Translations under genes and position numbers: made by a program | In this document: positions 56,221 through 64,000 of the stretch, piece after piece | How positions within the stretch are numbered: position 1 is the first letter of the stretch | Layout of the letters: every line of letters starts with the position of its first letter | The notes under the pieces: model-generated | Told to the model about the DNA's origin: nothing | Database searches by the model: none | What the model saw: only the letters and a program-made list of their open reading frames with translations | Source: Agromyces larvae | GTDB lineage: Bacteria > Actinomycetota > Actinomycetes > Actinomycetales > Microbacteriaceae | Length of the DNA: 64,000 nucleotides | Assembly (NCBI RefSeq): GCF_022811705.1 | Contig: NZ_CP094528.1 | Location: forward strand, 2,542,001 to 2,606,000 | Direction: 5' to 3'

Positions 56221-57786
56221 ATGTCGACGGCAGCGCTCCTCACCAGGCCCGACAGCGCTGTGCCGGCAACGCCAGACGAGCGATCGCCGTACGCGATCGC
56301 GCAAGACTCGCTCGGCGCGCTCGTCGACACCGTGGTGCATGCGGCGCGCGTCGAGGCGATGCATCAGGCGATGCAGCTCGACCTGATCCGGCTGGCGATC
56401 GAGGTCGCCGCGCGAGCCGAGGTCGCGTTCACGTCTCCGCGCCTGTCGTCGACCCGACGGCGCGAGATCGCCCGCCGCTCGATCATCGCCGAGCTCGCCA
56501 CGGCGATGCATCTGCCCGAGCAGACCGTCGCCCGGCTCGCCGACGAGGGCTGGGCGCTGGCCGAGCGACTGCCCGAGACCTTCGAGGGCATGCGCCGCGG
56601 CGAGTTCAGCCTCGCTCACGCGCGAGTCGCGATCGATCAGAGCGACGGCCTCGCCCCCGAGGCGCTCGCACGGTTCGACCACGAGATCTCGGCGCTGGCC
56701 GGCACCATGACGGCGGCGACGCTGCGACGACGGGCCCGGCGCCTGCGCGAACAACTCACGGCCGAGACGCTGCACGATCGGCATCGGGCGGCGCTCGCCG
56801 AGCGGCGCATCGAACTCGAGCCCGCGCGCGACGGCATGGCGTGGTTGCACGCGTTCCTGCCTGCCACCGAGGCGCTGCTCATCCACGACCGACTCACCCG
56901 GTTCGCGGCGGCATGCGACCCGAGCCGGGTCGCCTCAGTCGAGGCCGGCAGCGGCTCGCCCGAGCGCAGCTCGTCGGTCGATGCGGTCGCCTCGGGTACC
57001 CGGAGCGCCGGTGCCACCGCGCCTTCGATCGTCGCCGGTCCACGAGGTTCCGACACCTCTCGCACACTCGACCAGCGGCGTGCCGACGCGTTCCGCGACC
57101 TGTTGATCGATGGCCGCACCGACGGTGGCGTCACGGGCCGGTCGATCGCGCCGACGGTCGCCGTGACGGTGCCCGTGCTCACACTGCTCGGCGCGCGCGA
57201 CGAACCGGCGACGCTCGACGGGTACGGGCCGATCGACGCCGACACCGCCCGTCGGCTCGCGACGCACGCCCCGTCGTTCACGCGCATCCTGACCCACCCG
57301 GTCACCGGCGCGGTGCTCGACGTCGATCGGCGGTCGTATCGTCCACCGGCAGAGCTCGCCACCTGGGTGCGGTTGCGCGATGAGACCTGCCGATTCCCCG
57401 GCTGCAACCGGTCGGCGCGCGGCTGCGATCTCGATCACACCGTTGCCTGGGTCGACGGCGGCCGCACCGCGCACGACAACCTCGCCCACCTCTGCTCGGC
57501 GCATCACCATCTCAAGCACGAGTCGTCGTGGTCGGTGCGGGCGATCGGCGACGGCGCACTCGAGTGGCGATCCCCGTCGGGCCGCCGACACACCACCGTG
57601 CCCGCCGTCAGCATCGAGCGAGGGTCGAGCGGTCGTCCGCACAGTGTTCCGCACGGTGTTCCGCCCAGTGGGCCTGACGACGGGCCGCACGGCGCGGCCC
57701 AGCCGCGGTTGCATCCCGGCTCCCCGCCCGGTGGGCCCCCGGCGCGCGCCGGCTCACCGGACCAGTCCGATCCGCCGCCGTTCTGA
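56221..57786 (+). CDS. DUF222/HNH endonuclease-like (13E12-type) protein
   Basis: A 521-residue protein: DUF222 helical region (about 30-240; LPEQTVARLADEGWALAERLPETFEGMRRGEFSLAHARVAID), a Ser/Thr-rich linker and a C-terminal HNH nuclease motif (about 386-430; RDETCRFPGCNRSARGCDLDHTVAWVDGGRTAHDNLAHLCSAHHHLKH), followed by a Pro/Gly/His-rich tail from GTGTTCCGC-type repeats. The 13E12 family is present in many actinobacteria and is partly SOS-controlled in Mycobacterium; a LexA-type box upstream fits. Role unclear, possibly DNA repair or mobile-element remnant. Confidence 0.88.
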   Translation: MSTAALLTRPDSAVPATPDERSPYAIAQDSLGALVDTVVHAARVEAMHQAMQLDLIRLAIEVAARAEVAFTSPRLSSTRRREIARRSIIAELATAMHLPEQTVARLADEGWALAERLPETFEGMRRGEFSLAHARVAIDQSDGLAPEALARFDHEISALAGTMTAATLRRRARRLREQLTAETLHDRHRAALAERRIELEPARDGMAWLHAFLPATEALLIHDRLTRFAAACDPSRVASVEAGSGSPERSSSVDAVASGTRSAGATAPSIVAGPRGSDTSRTLDQRRADAFRDLLIDGRTDGGVTGRSIAPTVAVTVPVLTLLGARDEPATLDGYGPIDADTARRLATHAPSFTRILTHPVTGAVLDVDRRSYRPPAELATWVRLRDETCRFPGCNRSARGCDLDHTVAWVDGGRTAHDNLAHLCSAHHHLKHESSWSVRAIGDGALEWRSPSGRRHTTVPAVSIERGSSGRPHSVPHGVPPSGPDDGPHGAAQPRLHPGSPPGGPPARAGSPDQSDPPPF

Positions 57787-58024
57787 GCGCAGCCGACATC
57801 TCGACCCGCGCGACCGCAGCGGCGGCGCGACCGCGCGCGCGAGCACGCACCTTGCCGACCACGCTTCCGGCTGACGTGCACGCCACGCGCACGCCACGCG
57901 CACGCCACGCGCACGCCCCCTTCCGGCCCACGCCCACGCCCACGGCACCGCCCCGGAGTCTCCGATGTGCGCCCGCTACAATCGAGGCATCCCCACACTC
58001 CCGACACCGGACGGAGATCTCCAG
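57787..58024. other. intergenic region upstream of purS
   Basis: Repeats of CACGCGCACGCCA (57877-57915) then the purS promoter: TACAAT (-10) at 57977-57982 and RBS GGAG at 58013-58016. No gene seen. Confidence 0.6.
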
Positions 58025-58372
58025 GTGCCCACCATCGTCGTCGACGTGATGCCCAAGGCCGAACTGCTGGACCCCCAGGGGAAGGCCGTCGCCGGCGCCC
58101 TGAGCCGCACCGGCCACACCGCGTTCTCGGGGGTGCGCATCGGCAAGCGGTTCGAGCTGACCGTCGACGGCCCGGTCGACGACGCGCTCAAGGCCGAGGT
58201 GCAGCAGCTCGCCGAGCAGGTGCTGTCCAACTCGGTGATCGAAGACGTGGTGGCGATCCACTACGAGCAGTCGAACGCCGAGCTCGCCGAGCAGGCGATC
58301 GACGCATCGGCCTCCGACCGCGACGGCGCACTGTCCGAGGGCTTCGGCGCCCCTGCCGGAGAGACCCACTGA
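58025..58372 (+). CDS. purS: phosphoribosylformylglycinamidine synthase subunit PurS
   Basis: A 115-residue Pur[48 protein letters not shown] is the canonical start; residues 85-115 are an acidic tail. It bridges PurQ and PurL in the FGAR amidotransferase. GTG 58025 has GGAG 8 nt upstream. Its TGA overlaps the purQ ATG by one base. Confidence 0.92.
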   Translation: MPTIVVDVMPKAELLDPQGKAVAGALSRTGHTAFSGVRIGKRFELTVDGPVDDALKAEVQQLAEQVLSNSVIEDVVAIHYEQSNAELAEQAIDASASDRDGALSEGFGAPAGETH

Positions 58373-59070
58373 TGCGCGTCGGCGTCGTCACCTTCCCGGG
58401 TTCCCTCGACGACCGCGACGCGCAGCGCGCGGTGCGCCTCGCCGGCGCCGAGCCCGTCGCGCTGTGGCACGGTTCGCACGACCTCGAGGGCGTCGATGCA
58501 CTGATCCTGCCCGGCGGGTTCAGCTACGGCGACTACCTCCGCTGCGGTGCCATCGCCTCGCTCAGCCCGATCATGACCGAAGTCGTCGACGCTGCGAACG
58601 CCGGCATGCCGGTGCTCGGCATCTGCAACGGCTTCCAGATGCTCGTCGAGGCGCACCTGCTCGAGGGCGGGCTGATCCGCAACGACCACGGCTCGTTCGT
58701 CTGCCGCGACCAGGTGCTGCGCGTCGAGAACGCCGACACCGCATGGACGAGCGGGTTCGAAACCGACCAGCAGATCACCATCCCGCTGAAGAACGGCGAG
58801 GGCGGGTTCATCGCCTCGGAGGACACGCTCGACCGGCTCGAGGGCGAAGGCCGAGTGGTGTTCCGCTACGTCGATGTGAACCCGAACGGGTCGCTGCGCG
58901 ACATCGCCGGCATCACGAACGCCCGTGGCAACGTGGTGGGCCTCATGCCGCACCCCGAGCACGCCGTCGAACCGGGCTTCGGCCCCGACACGGCCGCTGC
59001 GATGCGCTCGGGCGTCGACGGACTCACCTTCTTCACGAGCGTCGTCAAGCGCGCGCTCGTCGAGGCGTAG
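58372..59070 (+). CDS. purQ: phosphoribosylformylglycinamidine synthase subunit PurQ
   Basis: A 232-residue class I glutamine amidotransferase supplying ammonia to Pur[42 protein letters not shown] with the catalytic Cys (about 82), and [12 protein letters not shown] with the catalytic His are present. Coupled to purS (TGATG). purL, which normally follows, is not encoded within the window. Confidence 0.95.
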   Translation: MRVGVVTFPGSLDDRDAQRAVRLAGAEPVALWHGSHDLEGVDALILPGGFSYGDYLRCGAIASLSPIMTEVVDAANAGMPVLGICNGFQMLVEAHLLEGGLIRNDHGSFVCRDQVLRVENADTAWTSGFETDQQITIPLKNGEGGFIASEDTLDRLEGEGRVVFRYVDVNPNGSLRDIAGITNARGNVVGLMPHPEHAVEPGFGPDTAAAMRSGVDGLTFFTSVVKRALVEA

Positions 59071-59110
59071 CGCCGCCCGCAACATCCGCCACCGGCAGTC
59101 CCTCACCGAC

Positions 59111-60508
59111 TCAGTTCGAGAAGCATCCCGGCGGCACGAGCGCCTGCGGCAACGGACCGTGGTACGGGTCGGTCATCTGCGGACCCAGCGACGGATCGGC
59201 GAGGTCGAAGAACTCGAACGCGCAGGCGTCCTCCCAGGCGGCCACGGCCCATGATCCCGCGACCAGATGCAATCGCGTCGTGTGCTCGTCGCCCGAACTC
59301 CCGATGACGCCCAGCACCATCCAGTCGCGATCGCAGAACTGCGCCGACGGGTCGATCGAGGTGCCCGCGCCGAGCAGGGCCTGCACCGCCCCGAGCTGGT
59401 CAGCGGAGCAGGAAACATCCGTCGGAGGTCGGCCGGTCGCGGGCGCCGCAGGCGACGCGGTGAACGACCGGATCGCGCAGAACCAGCCGACGTCTCCACT
59501 CCCGAATACGCCGCTCGAGGCGCCGCTGCCGACGAACGAGCCGTCGACGACGTTGCCGTCGAGCACGACCACCGTCATGCCGTCGTCGGCCTCGACGTGC
59601 ACCTCCCACACCGTGCTGATCCGGGTGAGCGTGCCGTGCAGCACCTGACCCGGCGTGGTCAGGCTCGCCTCGGCGCCCGACACGGTGAGGATCTGCCCGG
59701 TCAGCGGGAAGGTCCCGCAGTCGTCGGGCCGCGCTGCGACGACGTAGTCGCCGGCGAGCGGCGAGCTCTCCACGGTCGGGACGTCGGGCATCGCCGTCGC
59801 GGCCGGCGCCGACGGGTCGATCGGGTCGAACGACAGCGACGAGATGATGCGCACGATCGTGCGGTACTCGTCGGATTCCCGGTACGCGCGCGCCTCGTCG
59901 AGGTCCGCGAACTCCAGCGACGACGGCACCGACGCGTGCTCGAAGTGCGCCGAGAAGCTGACCGCGCCGACCTCGCCGGGCTCGAAGACGAGGTGATCGA
60001 TCGAGTTGTCGCAGGCCTCCCGGCCGGCGGTCGGGGCGACCGTGCTGCCGAGCCCTGCGACGACGTGATCGCCCTGGTCGAGGGTCTCGAATGCGACGGT
60101 CGGGGCGACCCCGAGCGAGTCGGGCGGGATCGTCATCGCCGTCTCGTCGAGCCGCGCGTACGGGTAGGTCGGCATCGAGGAGGGGTCGCAGCCCGGCCCG
60201 CCGATCCCCCATATCTTGTGCGCGTACGAGAGCCGGGACTCCCCGTCGGCGTTCAGGATCTCGTACGCCATCGTGCCCTGGCCGTCGGGATCGGGGCCTG
60301 GCGGCAGCACGGTCCAGTCGGCGGGGAGCTGCCACGAGGCGAGCCCGTCGGCGGTCGAGAACGTGAGCCAGGCCGGCTCCGGCTCGGCGGACGGCGAACC
60401 CGGCGCGCTGGACATCGCCGCCCGGTCGGGAGATGCTCCGCATCCCGCCAGGACGACCGATGCGCACGCCACCCCCAGCGCGTACGCGACGCGAGTCCAC
60501 GCGTGCAC
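59111..60508 (-). CDS. exported lipoprotein of unknown function
   Basis: A 465-residue lipoprotein: lipobox VLAGC (C23), then a Ser/Pro spacer and two beta-rich regions (about 45-230, ending SLSFDPID, typical of actinobacterial PsbP-like lipoproteins; and 250-460 with paired Cys). No enzymatic motif. GTG 60508 stands 6 nt past a TAGACT -10 box (60515-60520), a leaderless start. Convergent with purQ. Confidence 0.75.
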   Translation of the reverse strand: MHAWTRVAYALGVACASVVLAGCGASPDRAAMSSAPGSPSAEPEPAWLTFSTADGLASWQLPADWTVLPPGPDPDGQGTMAYEILNADGESRLSYAHKIWGIGGPGCDPSSMPTYPYARLDETAMTIPPDSLGVAPTVAFETLDQGDHVVAGLGSTVAPTAGREACDNSIDHLVFEPGEVGAVSFSAHFEHASVPSSLEFADLDEARAYRESDEYRTIVRIISSLSFDPIDPSAPAATAMPDVPTVESSPLAGDYVVAARPDDCGTFPLTGQILTVSGAEASLTTPGQVLHGTLTRISTVWEVHVEADDGMTVVVLDGNVVDGSFVGSGASSGVFGSGDVGWFCAIRSFTASPAAPATGRPPTDVSCSADQLGAVQALLGAGTSIDPSAQFCDRDWMVLGVIGSSGDEHTTRLHLVAGSWAVAAWEDACAFEFFDLADPSLGPQMTDPYHGPLPQALVPPGCFSN

Positions 60509-60570
60509 GGCCGGAGTCTATCGATCGCGGCGGTCCACTCGCGAGGGATCCTCATGTCCCAGAACGGGGG

Positions 60571-62016
60571 TCACCGCCCATCGTCGCCGCGCTCGCCGGC
60601 GACCCCGTCGCGGGCGGGCCTGTCGCCGGCGAGCCCGTCGCGGGCCGGCCCGTCACCGGCGGACTCGCCGCCGGCCGGCCCGCCATCATCGGGCGGCCGC
60701 ACGATCGGCACCGCCTGCGTGAACTGCTGCGCCCGTTCCTCGGCCTCGGGCGTGCCGGTGAACAGACCGGAGCGGTCGCCGTCGCCGTGGCGCTCCTCAC
60801 CGCCCGCGTCGACCTCCGACGAGCCGTCCTGCGGGCGGCGCCGGCCCGAGGCATCCGCTCGGCCCGGCCCCGCACCGGTCGCGCGAGCCGCCTCGCCCGC
60901 GCCCGCCTCGCCCGAGTCCGCCACGCCCGCTTCCGCAGCGCCCGCTTCCGCCGCGCCCGCCCCCGCGCCCCCGGCACCCGCGCCGCCGCGCACCAGCACT
61001 CGCTGCGCCGGTTCCGCGTCGGGCTGCGACCGCTGCACCCAGTGCACCAGCTCCTCACGGACATAGCACCGCAGATCGAACAGCGTGGGCGCATCGACGG
61101 CGGTCACGAGGACGCGCACGCGCACGAACCCGCCGACCGCATCGGTGACCTGCAGCACCTTCGCCCGGCCGTCCCAGAGGTCGGTGCGCGCGAGGATCGC
61201 GTCGAGGTGCTCGCGCATCGCGCCGGGCGACACCCGCCAGTCGAGGTCGAACTCCACGGAGCCGAGGAGCTGGCTGGTCGTGCGCGTCCAGTTCTGGAAC
61301 GGCTTCGTCGTGAAGTACGTGCACGGCAGCACGAGCCGACGCTCGTCCCACAGCCCGACGACCACGTAGTTGAGCGTGATCTCCTCGATGCGACCCCACT
61401 CGCCCTCGACGACGACCACGTCGTCGACGCGGATGGCATCGCTGAACGCGAGCTGCACCCCCGCGAACAGATTGCCGAGCACCGATTGCGCGGCGAGGCC
61501 GGCGATGATCGACACGATCCCCGCCGAGGCGAGCACCGACGCGCCGAGCGCGCGCACCGAGTCGAAGGTGAACAGGATGACCCCGATCGCGATCACCACG
61601 ATCGCGACGACGACGAGCCGGCGCATGATCTGCAATTGCGTTCGCGAGCGCCGCGCGAGCCGGTTGTCGGCGACGTCGATGCGGTAGCGGCGCATGCCGA
61701 GGTCCGTCAGGAAGAGGAACCCCTGCGCGACGAGCCAGGCTCCCGCTGCGATGAGCCCGATGAGGAAGAGGTGGTCGACGGCCGGCCGCCACTCGTCCTC
61801 GGGGAACGCCACGCCCACCGAGATCCACAGGCCGAGGACCAGCAGGAACACACGGAACGGCCACCGCGTGCGGTCGATGAGGATCGCCGCCCACTCGCGC
61901 CGGCGCGCGATCGCGCGCACGATCAGCGACACCAGTGCGGAGACGACGAGCACGGCCGCGACCACCACGAGGACGGCGACGGCGAACGAGAGCCAGGACT
62001 GCCAGGTCGGGGACAT
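60571..62016 (-). CDS. MscS-family mechanosensitive channel
   Basis: A 481-residue channel: four membrane helices (about 8-30, 52-70, 78-100, 128-150), the MscS pore helix region VLASAGIVSIIAGLAAQSVLGNLFAGVQLAFSDAIRVDDVV (about 165-205), the beta domain and a C-terminal alpha/beta domain to about 340. The last 135 residues are disordered and rich in Gly/Ala/Glu/Arg, with GDGPARDGLAGDRPARDG repeats, absent from the family. A hyposmotic safety valve. ATG 62016 begins MSPTWQSWLSF; AAGGCT is 6 nt upstream. Confidence 0.88.
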   Translation of the reverse strand: MSPTWQSWLSFAVAVLVVVAAVLVVSALVSLIVRAIARRREWAAILIDRTRWPFRVFLLVLGLWISVGVAFPEDEWRPAVDHLFLIGLIAAGAWLVAQGFLFLTDLGMRRYRIDVADNRLARRSRTQLQIMRRLVVVAIVVIAIGVILFTFDSVRALGASVLASAGIVSIIAGLAAQSVLGNLFAGVQLAFSDAIRVDDVVVVEGEWGRIEEITLNYVVVGLWDERRLVLPCTYFTTKPFQNWTRTTSQLLGSVEFDLDWRVSPGAMREHLDAILARTDLWDGRAKVLQVTDAVGGFVRVRVLVTAVDAPTLFDLRCYVREELVHWVQRSQPDAEPAQRVLVRGGAGAGGAGAGAAEAGAAEAGVADSGEAGAGEAARATGAGPGRADASGRRRPQDGSSEVDAGGEERHGDGDRSGLFTGTPEAEERAQQFTQAVPIVRPPDDGGPAGGESAGDGPARDGLAGDRPARDGVAGERGDDGR

Positions 62017-62317
62017 CCGCCCAGCCTTGCGAACCCGCGAAGGCGCCGCAAAGCGCGCTCAGCGGGTTGACAGCGGGCGTTCAGGCCCGCTCGGGCGGAG
62101 CGGAGCGCTCCGGGCGGACGAGCGGATGCTCCGGACGAGCGGATGCCACGGGCGAGCGGATGCCACGGACGAGCGGATGCGCCGGGCAAGCGGATGCCCC
62201 GGACGAGCGCGCGAACCTGCGCCCGCGCCGAGCGGATGCCACGCCGGCGCCCTCGACGCACCGGATCGGTCTACACTCGCCGGGAGCCGGGACACGACCA
62301 CGGCGGTGAGGAGCACG
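62017..62317. repeat. 17-bp tandem repeats upstream of lhgO
   Basis: GACGAGCGGATGCYMCG units, five or six in a row at about 62117-62201, each carrying CGGATGC. The gap otherwise holds TACACT (62272-62277), a likely -10 of the following gene, and its RBS GAGGAG. No gene seen. Confidence 0.75.
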
Positions 62318-63538
62318 ATGACGGACCCCCTCGGCGCAGCGCGCATCGCCATCATCGGCGGCGGGATCGTCGGCATCGCGCTCGCGCGTGCGCTCACGTT
62401 GCGCGGCCTCGGCGAGGTCACGGTGTTCGAGAAGGAGCACCGCCTCGCCGCGCACCAGACCGGCCACAACTCGGGCGTCGTGCACGCCGGGCTCTACTAC
62501 AAGCCGGGTTCGCTGAAGGCCGAGCTGTGCGCGCTCGGCCGGGTCGCGATCCGCGAGTTCTGCGCGGAGAAGAAGCTCCCCTACCGCGAGGTCGGCAAGC
62601 TCGTCGTCGCGATCGACGAGTCCGAGCTGCCCGCCCTCGCCGAGATCGAGCGCCGCTCGATCGCGAACGGCGTGCCCGACCTGCGGCGCATCGACGAGGT
62701 CGCCGAGCTCCGCGAGATCGAGCCGCACGTCGCGGGCGTCGCGGCGGTGCACTCGCCGCAGACCGCGGTCGTCGACTACGCCGCGATCACCGAGGCGATG
62801 GCGCAGGACGTCCGCGCCGGAGGCGGGAGCATCCTGCTCGGCCAGGAGGTCGTCGCGATGACCGTCGAAGCCGGCCGGGTGCGGGTGCGCACCGCGGTCT
62901 CGGAGCAGGTGTTCGACCGGGTGATCGCGTGCGCCGGCCTGCAGTCGGACGTGGTCGCGAAGCTCGTCGGCGCCGACCCGTCACCGAAGATCCTGCCGTT
63001 CCGCGGCGAGTACTGGTCGCTCGCGCCCGAACGCAACGACCTCGTGAACGGCATGATCTACCCGGTGCCCGACCCGCGATTCCCGTTCCTCGGCGTGCAC
63101 TTCACCCGCGGCGTGTACGACGACATCCATGTCGGCCCGAACGCCGTGCCCGCGCTCGCGCGCGAGGGGTACCGCTGGCTCGCGATCTCGCCGAAGGACA
63201 CCTGGGAGTCGCTGACCTGGCCCGGCGCACCGTCGCTCGCGAAGCAGCACTGGCGGATGGGCGTCGACGAGATCAGCGCGTCGCTGCTGAAGACCCGCTG
63301 GTTCCGCAAGGCGCGCCGGTTCGTCCCCGAACTGCGCAGCCGCGACCTCGTGGCGAAGACCGCCGCGGGCGTGCGCGCACAGGCGTGGGGGCGCGACGGC
63401 GCACTGCTCGACGACTTCGCGGTCGACCAGGTCGGCCCGGTGACCCTGCTGCGCAACGCGCCCTCGCCGGCCGCGACCTCGTCGATGTCGATCGCCGACT
63501 ACGTGATCGACCACTTCCTCACGGTGCGCGCCGACTGA
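62318..63538 (+). CDS. lhgO: L-2-hydroxyglutarate oxidase
   Basis: A 406-residue FAD-dependent oxidoreductase of the DAO/LhgO family, converting L-2-hydroxyglutarate to 2-oxoglutarate. IAIIGGGIVGIALARALTLRG (FAD), HQTGHNSGVVHAGLYYKPGSLKAELCALG, PFRGEYWSL, VPDPRFPFLGVHFTRG and GVRAQAWGRDGALLDDFAVD are diagnostic. ATG 62318 with GAGGAG 6 nt upstream. Convergent with the partial gene at the window end. Confidence 0.9.
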   Translation: MTDPLGAARIAIIGGGIVGIALARALTLRGLGEVTVFEKEHRLAAHQTGHNSGVVHAGLYYKPGSLKAELCALGRVAIREFCAEKKLPYREVGKLVVAIDESELPALAEIERRSIANGVPDLRRIDEVAELREIEPHVAGVAAVHSPQTAVVDYAAITEAMAQDVRAGGGSILLGQEVVAMTVEAGRVRVRTAVSEQVFDRVIACAGLQSDVVAKLVGADPSPKILPFRGEYWSLAPERNDLVNGMIYPVPDPRFPFLGVHFTRGVYDDIHVGPNAVPALAREGYRWLAISPKDTWESLTWPGAPSLAKQHWRMGVDEISASLLKTRWFRKARRFVPELRSRDLVAKTAAGVRAQAWGRDGALLDDFAVDQVGPVTLLRNAPSPAATSSMSIADYVIDHFLTVRAD

Positions 63539-63565
63539 ACGGTGCGCGCCGACGGACGCGGCCGG

Positions 63566-64000
63566 TCAGGATGCCGCGAGCGCGTCGAACCGGCCGAGGG
63601 CGTCGAAGTACCGGTCGGGATCCTGCCGGGTGGCATCCGTCATGAGCAGCACGTGCTCGCCGATGCGCCGGGTGAACTCGCCCACGCACGGGATCGTGAC
63701 GATCTTCGTGAGCCCCGCGCGCCAGGCCTGGATCAGCACGACCAGCGCTCGGTACTCTGGCGCCTCGTCGTAGGCCGGGACGGTGCGGGTCACGCGGCGC
63801 TCGAACGCGCGATGGTTCCAGGCCTGGAACGCGGGCCCGAGGTCGGGAACGGCCTCGCCCAGCTCGTCCCGCCAGCTCGGCCCGACGAGGCTCGCGAGCA
63901 GGCTGCGGCGCTCCGGTGAGCCGTCGGCCGTGTCGCCCAGCGCCGCGAAGATGCCGGGGTCGCGGATGGCGCCGGCATGGCCGAGGGCGTCGGCCCACAT
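63566..64000 (-). CDS. hypothetical protein, 5' end at or beyond window edge
   Basis: At least 144 residues, soluble and helical (EAPEYRALVVLIQAWRAGLTKIVTIPCVGEFTRRIGEHVLLMTDATRQDPDRYFDALGRF). The ATG at 64000 is the last codon in the window, so it may be internal. I do not recognise the family. Codon use matches the neighbours. Confidence 0.6.
   Translation of the reverse strand: MWADALGHAGAIRDPGIFAALGDTADGSPERRSLLASLVGPSWRDELGEAVPDLGPAFQAWNHRAFERRVTRTVPAYDEAPEYRALVVLIQAWRAGLTKIVTIPCVGEFTRRIGEHVLLMTDATRQDPDRYFDALGRFDALAAS

Noticed and set aside
1..64000. tRNA, rRNA, integrase, transposase or prophage genes
   Set aside because: I looked for cloverleaf ends, DDE or tyrosine-recombinase motifs and phage structural genes on both strands and found none.

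Overview
The window is uniformly high-GC DNA from an actinobacterium, most probably a member of the Microbacteriaceae; the genus is not fixed (Agromyces is a guess). Support: DUF6510 and DUF3073 proteins, an LAxTG sortase-type anchor, a DtxR/IdeR-boxed HtaA/HmuTUV haem locus, start codons placed 6-8 nt after TAnnnT -10 boxes (leaderless transcripts), and strong over-use of the word GCATCCG/CGGATGC that I associate with this family. It is ordinary chromosome: 56 protein genes (two cut by the window ends), no rRNA or tRNA seen, no transposase, no CRISPR array.

Layout. 1-2.7 kb: end of a small secreted protein gene, then a coupled operon of a sulfite-oxidase-like molybdoenzyme, its flavin reductase and a DUF6510 zinc-ribbon-like protein, then a SixA-type phosphatase. 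2.8-13.6 kb: ureohydrolase, Ca-type P-ATPase, a CopB-like copper ATPase with a CsoR-type operator inside its promoter, a HutC-type GntR regulator and a 1115-residue RND exporter. 13.7-25.6 kb: four regulator/target modules (FadR-type regulator with a hydrolase/flavoprotein/SnoaL operon; YczR-YczE; MerR/TipAS; PadR with a DUF4097 protein), a large sortase-anchored phytase/esterase-like protein and a flavin monooxygenase. 25.8-35.4 kb: a rearranged purine segment (DUF3073, purM, purF) interrupted by a putative AGN/QR-leader effector with a HEAT-like partner, an LLM enzyme, a thioesterase, and a MocR/AhpD-like divergent pair. 35.4-37.1 kb: an AT-richer islet with a secreted Cys-rich protein and a small membrane protein. 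37.3-46.0 kb: MFS exporter, small membrane protein, and the divergent iron-boxed haem locus (HtaA protein against HmuT-HmuU-HmuV). 46.1-50.7 kb: SCP2-like gene, a 0.7 kb palindromic repeat array, purD-purC, and a VOC dioxygenase-like gene. 50.8-54.7 kb: TetR regulator divergent from a tryptophan-to-anthranilate operon (kynA, amidohydrolase, kynU). 55.0-64.0 kb: membrane-anchored helical protein, PPOX-fold protein, SOS-boxed DUF222/HNH protein, purS-purQ, lipoprotein, MscS channel, L-2-hydroxyglutarate oxidase and a partial gene.

The points I would look at first are: the over-represented GCATCCG heptamer; the leaderless promoter pattern that fixes many starts; the palindromic repeat array upstream of purD and its dispersed relatives; extragenic-type GTCGAA repeats that have become coding sequence inside copB and the RND gene; the putative effector/immunity pair inserted between purM and DUF3073; the secreted/membrane pair in the AT-richer islet; and an amidohydrolase occupying the place of kynurenine formamidase in the kyn operon.
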